A stretch of DNA of 64,000 nucleotides. It comes from Clusia tigrina (Eukaryota; Arthropoda; Insecta; Diptera; Clusiidae). How positions within the stretch are numbered: the first letter of the stretch is position 1; every line of letters begins with the position of its first letter. Location of the stretch: positions 181,044,315-181,108,314 of the forward strand of contig OV050030.1 in assembly GCA_920105625.2 (NCBI GenBank), given 5' to 3'. Below are positions 56,501 through 64,000 of the stretch, piece by piece. Below the pieces are notes generated by a model that worked only from the letters and a program-made list of their open reading frames with translations, was not told the origin of the DNA and made no database searches. Made by a program: the position numbers and the translations under genes.

Positions 56501-57585
56501 CATACTGCATTGTTAGGATGAATATTGTACGTTCGCTCCAATGCATCAGAAGTACGTAAAAAAATTTACCTAGCTTTCTTCGTTGAAACTCATTTTGTAA
56601 TATGTGATATGCGACCTCAACCAAAACACCCCACAGCATCTGCCACTGGCATAGAAACGGCGATGCCGGCACAAAATGGCTTACACACTTTTCTACTTGA
56701 CAAAAACATTGATATTATGGTCATTTCAGAAACCCATTTAACCTCTAAAAATAGTTTTAAAGTCAGTGGATAAAACTTCTATGACACAAAACATCCAGAT
56801 GAGAAAGCATTGCCACCACATGCTGGAATCCTAATTAAAGCCAGATTAAAACCTCAAATAATCAGATATCATTGCAAAACTTTCTCCAAAGTACATCCAT
56901 ATGTCTAGAAGAGATGGCGGGCAACATAAAAATTTCCGCAATATACTGACTTCCAAAAATTAAAATAAATTTTCAAGATTTCAATGACTTCTTGAATAGC
57001 CTTAAACAGATTTTTTTACAACGCCAAACACACACACCGGATGTATTACGCCGAAAGGTAGGAAACTCTTTGAGGCAATTACTCGAACCCGAAATTTGGA
57101 TTTTATATCATCTTGAAAACCTACATACTGGCCTGGTCTGATCGTAGTAAAACACCAGATTTTATAGACTTTGGCATAACTAAACGAGTACAGAAGTCTC
57201 AAGTGGGGTTAGACCGACTTCGAAATAATCTTTACCTTTCCTTGTGCACAGTTAACAATGGGGATGTTTTCTTCACAAATAATCATTAGGAGCATATGTA
57301 CAGTAATTTTCGGTAGAGTACATTGTATTGATTATATCGACCCCATTAATTGTGTATGGCTTTGTAGGGTCCATATACGTATTAATTTAAAATTAGGTAG
57401 GCTAATTTTAATTTTAGACCCGAAAGTTCCTTATATCTAAAGTGGGTCTGTCTTTTCCCTGATCAACCCTACTTGTTGCAAATAGCTTTATAATGTCCAC
57501 ATATTCTTTCACCTCCATAAATCTCTAGCAGATCTTAAGTTATGAATATTTGTTAGTAATGGGCGTGGCAGATAATATATACCCA
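56501..57585 (+). repeat. Long inverted repeat, left arm
   Basis: It is the reverse complement of 59692-60791 over about 1.09 kb, with about 95% identity judged by eye. Outer limit: CATACTGCATTG (56501) against CAATGCAGTATG (ending 60791). Inner limit: ATATATACCCA (57585) against TGGGTATATAT (from 59692). It contains a bit of Helitron, a Jockey endonuclease and part of repeat R, in that order. Confidence 0.92.
56618..57195 (+). pseudogene. Jockey-clade LINE endonuclease remnant (left arm)
   Basis: Reads MPAQNGLHTFLLDKNIDIMV then ISETHLTSKNSFKVSG, with further pieces (YDTKHPDEKALPPHAGILIK; NAKHTH; SDRSKTPDFIDFGITKR) interrupted by stops. This is an AP-endonuclease domain, like that at 5149-5800. 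It stops where family R sequence begins. RT is absent. Confidence 0.8.
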
Positions 57586-57745
57586 GCACTTTTTCCATTG
57601 AGTTTAGCTGGAACCACATCTCCATAACCGACAAATTGCGTCAGGATTCCATCAATTGGACCAAAGTTATAGTCATTTTAAAAAATATGAAGAAAGTTCA
57701 TTATATGGGAAGTAGGCGTGTTATTTGTTCAAATCGGTCTTCGCT
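57195..57745 (+). repeat. Family R repeat, 5' part
   Basis: Begins GGTTAGACCGACTT and follows the longest copy through TTATAATGTCCACAT and CAAATCGGTC, then fades. The part up to 57585 belongs to the inverted-repeat arm. A 60-codon frame here, and its partner at 59837-60019, are chance frames in non-coding repeat. Confidence 0.72.
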
Positions 57746-58470
57746 CTATTCTGCATCGCTTTTTTCCCAATTACCATCGGAAAGTCTTATAGGCGGTCCC
57801 AGTACCGGGGCCGCTTCATTTTACTTATAGCTTTCCATAGCGAGTAGTTGAGAGAGAGCAGCCACTGAAAGATTTTTCAGATTTTGTTGCAGTTCTTTTG
57901 TACACTTGTCTGATTTTGCCGTAGACAAGGGGATCTGAACTTTCTCGTCTAAATTTCGGTTTTTCTTTTAGTATACTTTGAATGTCATTTGCTGTTTTAT
58001 TAGATAGATTAGCAACTGCAGTTATATATATAGGGTAAATGTGTCCAACCTTGCGTCGATATCGCTTATGGTTTTAAGGGCTACGTTCAGCTGGATATGG
58101 GAAAAGACATATTTTTAAAATTTGAACTAGTTTGTTAATCGCTTGGATAAAATGTCTGATTTGGTTTCCATTTGATAAATATAACTGGGGAATTGACTGA
58201 ATTACTGGTCAAACCTCTGAATGTACGACAAGCTAAACGACGTCCAAAGATTAAAATTGAAGAAATTCAAATAATTGTGCGGAAAGAAATACAAAATGCT
58301 GAGACATTTACCAAATATTGCAATTGTCCATTTCATGCTCGTATATATTAAATCCTAAGAGTTAATTACTTCCCAAAGTTTTGGAAATTTTCTGTCATTA
58401 TAATGATCAATTAAACACAAAGGATCCAATGAAATACATCATATAAATCAATAAGCTGAAGAGGATCGCA
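57746..58470. other. Interval with no recognised feature
   Basis: Part of the loop between the inverted-repeat arms. AT-rich, with no frame or repeat partner seen. Confidence 0.45.
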
Positions 58471-58478
58471 CAATCCTT

Positions 58479-59691
58479 TTGTTGCGTGTGCACTTTCCTC
58501 GGAGCTCGCTCCAGTTACCGCCATCTTTGCAGATGGATGCTCTTCCTACGAGAGCAACCAAGATTGGCTGGAAGGTGGCCAAAGATATTATAACTACTGA
58601 GAGGTTGAGATTTGCCATCAGCTCTTTTCAGCCATATAAATCGCCGGGTGCGGATGGTATTTTCCCGATCCTTCTCCAAAGGAGTGGTGAGGCACTGATT
58701 CCGCGCCTGGTAAATATCACTAGGGAAAGTCTTGCTTTTGGGTACATACCGGAAGCATGGCGCACAGCTAAAGTGGTATTTATCCCCAAGGTAGGCAAGA
58801 AGGATATGGCCCATCCCAAATCCTTCAGGCCTATCAGTTTGACATCCTTTGTACTTAAAGCAATGGAGAAAATAGTTAATATACATCTCCTTGAGACCGT
58901 ATTGAAAAGGGAACCTTTACATCCTTGTCAGTTTGCATATATTGCGGGAAAATCGTCTGAAACCGCATTATACCATCTGACTGATTTTATTCAGGCAGCA
59001 CTGGATAAAAAAGAAATAGCACTTTGTGTCTTTCTCGATATTGAGGGGGCTTTTGACATATGATTAGGGCTCTTAACAATAGAGGAATAGATAGTACCAC
59101 TTCCAATTGGATACGAGCTTTACTCAACAGTAGACTGACTGAAGCTGAAGCAGGTGACAAAACTGTTAAAGTCAAAGTCAATAAAGGATGTCCGCAGGGT
59201 GGGGTATTATCATCCATTTTGTGGAGCTTAGTAGTTGATGATCTTCTGGTAAAACTCACAAATCTAGGCATATAATTTCAAGGATATGCGGACGATATCG
59301 TGATAATAGCTAGAGGAAAATCTGAATCCACTCTTTGTGATATTATCCAGAGTGGCTTATTAGCAGCTAGTGAATGGTGCAGGGGAACAGGATTGAAAAT
59401 CAATGCCTCAAAGACCACCATTGTGCCGTTCACTAGAAAAAGATCTCTACCATACATGAAACCTATTCTTCTAAATGGTACACAGGTCGATATTAGCTCT
59501 GAGACCAAATACCTCGGAGTCATTTTCGACTAAAAGTTATTGTGGAAGGTATCATCTGACAGCAACCACCAAGCTACAGCTTCCTTAATGATATGTAGAA
59601 GGCTTGCTGATAAATCTTGGGGATGTAACCCAAAAACCGTTCGCTGGATGTATACCATGATGGTCAGACCAATCATCAACTATGGTTCTGG
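58479..59691 (+). pseudogene. I/LOA-type LINE RT fragment in the loop
   Basis: Frame 58479-59063 has INTERVAL-type blocks SFQPYKSPGADGIFPILLQR, AWRTAKVVFIPKVGKKDM, FRPISLTSFVLKAMEKIVNI and LCVFLDIEGAFDI, then a small deletion or shift near 59060. 59060-59275 has KVNKGCPQGGVLSSILWSLV; after a stop comes FQGYADDIVIIARG (catalytic box) and ISSETKYLGVIFD, and the frame ends in MVRPIINYGSGG at the arm boundary. The endonuclease, RNase H and 3' end are missing. It is related to, but clearly different from, the LINE at 31458-35273. Confidence 0.85.
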
Positions 59692-60791
59692 TGGGTATAT
59701 ATTATCTGCCACGCCCATTACTAACAAATATTCATAACTTAAGATCTGCTAGAGATTTATGGACATGAAAGAATATGTGGACATTATAAAGCTATTTGCA
59801 ACAAGTAGGGTTGATCAGGGAAAAGACAGACCCACTTTAGATATAAGGAACTTTCGGGTCTAAAATTAAAATTAGCCTACCTAATTTTACATTAATACGT
59901 ATATGGACCCTACAAAGCCATACACAAGAAATGGGATCGATATAATCAATACAATGTACTCTACTGAAAATTACTGTACATATGCTTCTAATGATTATTT
60001 GTGAAGAAAACATCCCCATTGTTAACTGTGCACAAGGAAAGGTAAAGATTATTTCGAAGTCGGTCTAACCCCACTTGAGACTTCTGTACTCGTTTAGTTA
60101 TGCCAAAGTCTATAAAATCTGGTGTTTTACTACGATCAGACCAGGCCAGCATGTAGGTTTTCAAGATGATATAAAATCCAAATTTAGGCTTCGAGTAATT
60201 GCCTCAAAGAGTTTCCTACCTTTCGGCGTAATACATCCGGTGTGTGTGTTTGGCGTTGTAAAAAATCTGTTTAAGGCTATTCAAGAAGTCATTGAAATCT
60301 TGAAAAGTTATTTTAATTTTTGGAAGTCAGTATGTTGCGGAAATTTTTATGTTGCCCGCCATCTCTTCTAGACATATGGATGTACTTTGGAGAAAGTTTT
60401 GCAATGATATCTGATTATTTGAGGTTTTAATCTGGCTTTAATTAGGATCCCAGCATGTGGTGGCAATGCTTTATCATCTGGATGTTTTGTGTCATAGAAG
60501 TTTTATCCACTGACTTTAAAACTATTTTTAGGGGTTAAATGGGTTTCTGAAATGACCATAATATCAATGTTTTTGTCAAGTAGAAAAATGTGTAAGCCAT
60601 TTTGTGCCGGCATCGCCGTTTCTATGCCAGTGACAGATGCTGTGGGGTGTTTTGGTTGAGGTCGCATATCACACATCACAAAATGAGTTTCAACGTAGAA
60701 AGCTAGGTAAATTTGTTCCTGATAATGCCATTGTACGTACTTCTGATGCATTGGAGCGATCGTACAATTTTCATCCTAACAATGCAGTATG
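59692..60791 (-). repeat. Long inverted repeat, right arm
   Basis: Reverse-complement partner of 56501-57585. It contains family R (59692-60072), the Jockey endonuclease (60075-60650) and the start of the Helitron piece, in mirror order. Confidence 0.92.
60075..60650 (-). pseudogene. Jockey-clade LINE endonuclease remnant (right arm)
   Basis: Minus-strand frame in 60503-60751 reads MPAQNGLHIFLLDKNIDIMV then ISETHLTPKNSFKVSG. It matches the left-arm copy and carries the same kind of stops, so it was already dead when duplicated. Confidence 0.8.
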
Positions 60792-61240
60792 TTTTTATTT
60801 GCGAATGTTGCAGCACGAACTCAGAGGGCCAACGTATTCAAAACCATTAAGGCTTATGTATGTGAGACTTACGGAGAAGTATGTCCTATACTTGGATTAT
60901 TTGAAAATGACTAATCATTGAGATACTACGGTAACGGAAGCATCGTTGCATGACCACCGCAAGAAATTCGAGAATTTGTAGAAATAATTTTGACGATATT
61001 CGCACCTTCGGATCCAAAAAATCGGTGGGAAAAGTATAGAGAAATTCTAAGTGAAGATATAATTCGACAAGTGCGCAGAACGAGCTTTTGACATAGAAAT
61101 TCAATATTCCAACAACATAATCAATCAATCGCTCATATTACTTACGGATAATTGGATATCCATCAGCATTAAAATTCTTTGGCAGCTTGGTTTACCAGCA
61201 CCGATACGTGGCGAATTTATCGGTTTATATAATTTTTGGT
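60660..61240 (+). pseudogene. Helitron helicase N-terminal fragment
   Basis: The frame 60637-60921 reads NEFQRRKLGKFVPDNAIVRT, NFHPNNAVCFYLRMLQHELR and GPTYSKPLRLM, then with shifts YLDYLKMTNH, the region of KSVGKV and SLILLTDNWI, ending LGLPAPIRG near 61210. These are the blocks before the Pif1 ATPase core in Helitron RepHel proteins. It continues beyond the arm boundary at 60791, so only its first 130 bp are duplicated in the left arm. It is a different copy from 52575-53460. Confidence 0.72.
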
Positions 61241-61600
61241 AACTTTTAGTTTCAATTATATTTTGAATGTTTGTCAATTTAAATATCAAGTAACTAGCAA
61301 ATCCACTATTTTACTTACTAGTGAACAAAGGTGCCAATGAAACTTCCAGATGTATTTAAGACTTTTTTGTGTGAACTTCAATAATTTACTAGCAGAGCGA
61401 AATAAAACCATACTGTTCTTTACTTATTTCACTGATGAAATATGAATACAATCTGGTATCAGTGTATAATAGGTCAATACTAGATTTACATTTTTTTAAA
61501 TTTTTTTACATTTTTTACATGAGTTTCAACGAAGAAAGCTAGGTGAATTTGTTCCTGATTTAAATGTTATTATTAAGTAAAAGTCAATTGCATGGTTTTA
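61241..61600. other. AT-rich interval with a short Helitron duplicate
   Basis: ATGAGTTTCAACGAAGAAAG followed by CTAGGTGAATTTGTTCCTGA at 61519-61558 repeats 60687-60726 of the Helitron piece. No other feature. Confidence 0.5.
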
Positions 61601-61749
61601 GGTACGTGCATTTGACAATTGAACTGCAATGAACTTTCACTATTGACTTGTCAACACCCGAGTGAACTCAGGCTGCTATCAAGCACCAGGTAAATGCCCT
61701 GCAGCGAGTAAAATCTAGGCGAAGCACACCACACACCGCCCCAACAGCG

Positions 61750-61860
61750 AACATAATTGGCGCGGCCGTTGGAATCCTTCCAACATGAAAGGACATATGT
61801 GCAGACACACATATCGTCCCAAACATAATTGGCGCAGCCTGTTCCCGAAGGAACTAATAG
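61750..61860 (+). promoter_or_regulatory. Probable LTR end and duplicated primer binding site
   Basis: ACATAATTGGCGCGGCCG (from 61751) and ACATAATTGGCGCAGCCTG (from 61823) are 72 bp apart. AATT followed by GGCGC is the usual junction of an errantivirus LTR end and primer binding site. The preceding bases (61600-61750) may be the LTR, but its start is not clear. The duplication is unusual. Confidence 0.5.
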
Positions 61861-62188
61861 TGTTACTAAGCCGAAAATTGTAGTGAGTGATAATCATCAA
61901 CCAGATTTTTGGTCTAGGACAACTGAAAACGGAGTAGTGCTTTTATCACCAGAAGGTAAGGAATTTGAGCAGAAGTTGACTGCTCAGTCATTTGTCACGA
62001 GCCTTCTAGAGTCGGAGGAAACCGGAACCCCAGGAATTAACGACACTCGGTTAATAACACACGTAGTCACAGCTTGCAAGATGGGTATACTGGAGGTTGC
62101 TCATGTGATTGACAAGTTGGTGCCCATGTTCTCAGGGGTCGAGCTGTATGATGTGAGAACTGAGCGCTTCAAAAAGGTTGTGAGTTAG
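61829..62188 (+). CDS. Open frame of unknown function after the primer site
   Basis: The frame gives 119 residues (MAQPVPEGTNSVTKPKIVVS...), acidic/polar, without membrane segment or Cys cluster. It overlaps the second primer-site copy and is followed by integrase remains about 300 bp downstream. I do not recognise it. It may be the start of a gag or a read-through chimera left by a gag-pol deletion. The absence of stops over 360 bp in this decayed region is mildly notable, but coding is not proven. Confidence 0.35.
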   Translation: MAQPVPEGTNSVTKPKIVVSDNHQPDFWSRTTENGVVLLSPEGKEFEQKLTAQSFVTSLLESEETGTPGINDTRLITHVVTACKMGILEVAHVIDKLVPMFSGVELYDVRTERFKKVVS

Positions 62189-62379
62189 CACAGCAGAGTA
62201 TCGCAGGGGCAGACGGGGAACACTTATCAAAGTGTATTAGGCAAAGGACCACAGGTGATTCGTTTGATTTACTAGCGCATAGCTCCGTAAGCATCCTTCC
62301 AGACTTTTTGCAGACCGACAGGGAGAAGACCAATGTTAAACGGTCAATAGTTGACACAGAAGCAGCAGAAATAAAAGAA

Positions 62380-63240
62380 ACGAAAAACGAAAGAGACAAA
62401 CAGCTAGCCAACAGGGTAGAGTGGCCTGGAAAGGTATACCATACAAAAATATGTAAAGACTTGCCCAAAATGTCAGACCAACAAGAGTTCGAGGCTAACA
62501 AAAATGCCAATGGTTTTAACTGATACACCGAAACAACCATGTGATAAAGTTCAAATGGATATTGTAAGTATTTTACCTGAGACAGTTTCGGAAAATAAAC
62601 ACATCTTGACGTTCCAAGATGATTTTTCAAAGTATATGGCATGGGTAGCCATACCTGATGCAGAGGCGAATACGGTAGCCAAAGCATTTTTTGACGAAAT
62701 TATATCGCATTACAACATACCGAAAGTGTTGGTGACCGACAACGGTTCGAAATTCGTGTCAAAATTATTCTCTGAGACGTGTGTAATGCTCGGGATTAAG
62801 AAATTACACATTACACGGTTCGCTAGAACGAAGTCATAGCACTCTAGCAGAATACTTGCGTAGTTTCGTCAAAGAGGATGGCTCTAACTTGGATCAGTGG
62901 TAGACTACTCCCATGCAAGTACATCACCCTATTGTACATTTATCAACCAAACAAACTCCGTTTAGAAGACTCTAGGGGTTTCATTTCAACATGCCCGCAA
63001 ATTTGAAGAGCCAGTGTGCCAGATTACAACGTTCATTACCCAAATAACTTGCGGAAATATCACCTACATCGAACGCAGGAGAATCCTACAACAAGGTACT
63101 GAACCCAATAGTCTTTTATGTGCCTGACCGTGTACTATTGAAGAACCAAACTAGGAGAGATTAATTTTCTCCTGTGTGGTTAATTCCGTACACAGTGACA
63201 GAATTCCGCAGCCCAGTTACCACGGTAATAACACTCATAT
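62380..63240 (+). pseudogene. Errantivirus/412-type integrase remnant
   Basis: A zinc-binding end is read in pieces near 62440-62510 (TKICKDLPK and a shifted Cys/Lys-rich part). The core (62504-62839) has PCDKVQMDIVSILPE (first Asp), ILTFQDDFSKYMAWVAIPDA and the second Asp in KVLVTDNGSKFVSKLFSETC. After a frame change HSTLAEYLRSFVKEDGSN follows; the usual Glu just before HSTL is not readable. Later VPDRVLLKNQTRRD and IPYTVTEFRSPV belong to the C-terminal domain. The RT and RNase H are missing. Confidence 0.8.
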
Positions 63241-63249
63241 TCCTCAGTT

Positions 63250-64000
63250 GATGAGCAACTGAAATCAGCATTTTATTAATAAGCGTGAAATAGCGTCAAC
63301 TCTATTTTCAAAGTCATTGCCAGCGTGAAATCATACCATGTTGACTTAGGTCGTTAATTAATTACAGAATGTGAATATGCAAGCAAACACTGCAGATAAA
63401 ATGCAGTAAGAATAAAAATCAGAAGAGAGAATGTTTGAAAAATATTAAGTAAGTTAATTAGTAGTAATGAAAAAACTTCAGATAGAAAAAAACACAGCTA
63501 CGGGAATAAAAATTCAACGGAAGAAAAAATATGAATAAAGGCTTTATTTAATGCATTTGGGAAAACCGCAAGTGCATTGACCAACTTAATTGTGCAAAGC
63601 GCAAAGTGGAGCGCATCCAGGGCGGAAATGTTAGCAATGCACGTATGCTTGTTCATTCGTACAAACTTTACATATAGTATGAACATGGAGTGAATGTATG
63701 ATTGTAGACGTACATTCGTACAAGTATGGCACATGATATGAAGGTGGACAAAATTTGTCCCAATAGAAAACATTGGAATGAATGTATGACCATGCATTCT
63801 AATAAGTAAGTATCATAGTAAGTATATATTTTTTTTCAAAAACTTGACTGGGCTGAATATACTTTACCAAAAATAGCCTTTAGAAAAAAAGAGGGTGAAA
63901 GGATTTAAAAGTAGAAATAGACAACTGGGAGTAAGAATTGGGAAAGTAGAGTATATTTATTTGCTATAAAAATGGAAAGAAGCTGTTAATATAAAAGCAA
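63250..64000. other. Interval with no recognised gene
   Basis: AT-rich sequence with A-rich blocks. An imperfect repeat of GAATGTATGA-type words with CATTCGTAC occurs at 63650-63790. A 99-codon minus-strand frame at 63498-63797 is of low complexity and has no recognisable motif. It may include the LTR or downstream part of the preceding element. Confidence 0.45.

Noticed and set aside
57258..57440. 60-codon frame nearly identical to one at 59837-60019
   Set aside because: The match is due to the inverted repeat and the frame lies in non-coding family R sequence. Conservation is explained by DNA duplication.
63498..63797. 99-codon minus-strand frame
   Set aside because: Composition follows repeated GAATGTATGA-like words; no motif, no start context, and no neighbour that would support a gene.

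Overview
The window is eukaryotic, repeat-dense DNA from a higher fly. I place it tentatively in a tephritid fruit fly (Bactrocera, Ceratitis or Rhagoletis type). The reasons are the mix of element families (errantivirus-like elements, BEL/Pao, Jockey, I/LOA and R1 LINEs, irritans-type mariner, a DD41D mariner relative, piggyBac, Helitron), the AT-rich background and very long (TA)n arrays. I found no host gene, tRNA, rRNA or CRISPR array. Almost every stretch with coding signal is a transposable element (TE), usually broken by stops, frameshifts, deletions or later insertions. All relationships come from reading the sequence by eye; no alignment program was run.

Region by region. 1-3450: a minus-strand Ty3/gypsy element (RT, protease, gag, then an LTR) split by a DD41D mariner-like deletion derivative. 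3840-7080: a decayed minus-strand Jockey LINE. 7335-10070: a LINE tail, a hairpin-ended dispersed repeat and a relic of a poorly known arthropod transposon gene. 10080-12200: a decayed minus-strand copy of an I/LOA-type LINE. 12869-30545: one (TA)n array containing a plus-strand gypsy element, B (13096-30253). Errantivirus-like element A (13150-23011) sits in B's left LTR, and errantivirus-like elements C (27503-29830) and D (a solo LTR, 29835-30093) sit in its right LTR. A itself carries a 1.6 kb solo LTR.

30551-36150: a mariner deletion derivative, a nearly intact I/LOA LINE and a Jockey fragment. 36150-40480: a decayed plus-strand gypsy or errantivirus-like element with tandem repeats. 40485-44368: a Jockey 3' end, a (TA)n array and minus-strand gypsy element F. 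44369-45070: two piggyBac pieces in opposite orientation. 45166-53460: a minus-strand Helitron split by a BEL/Pao element, which is itself split by an R1-clade LINE. 53500-56500: a Jockey 3' end, a 1.1 kb solo LTR, a (TA)n array and a second mariner. 56501-60791: a long inverted repeat with arms of about 1.1 kb around an I/LOA LINE fragment. 60660-63250: a Helitron fragment and the remains of an errantivirus- or 412-like element.

Three points stand out. Three errantivirus-type insertions, each with a CGCG duplication, hit the same GC-alternating site in the two LTRs of element B. The first 53 kb has a strong minus-strand bias of TE remains, as seen in flamenco-like piRNA clusters (inference). 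The 4.3 kb inverted repeat could give a long hairpin RNA (inference). The genes do not form a pathway; the layout records repeated rounds of TE insertion into older TEs and into (TA)n tracts.
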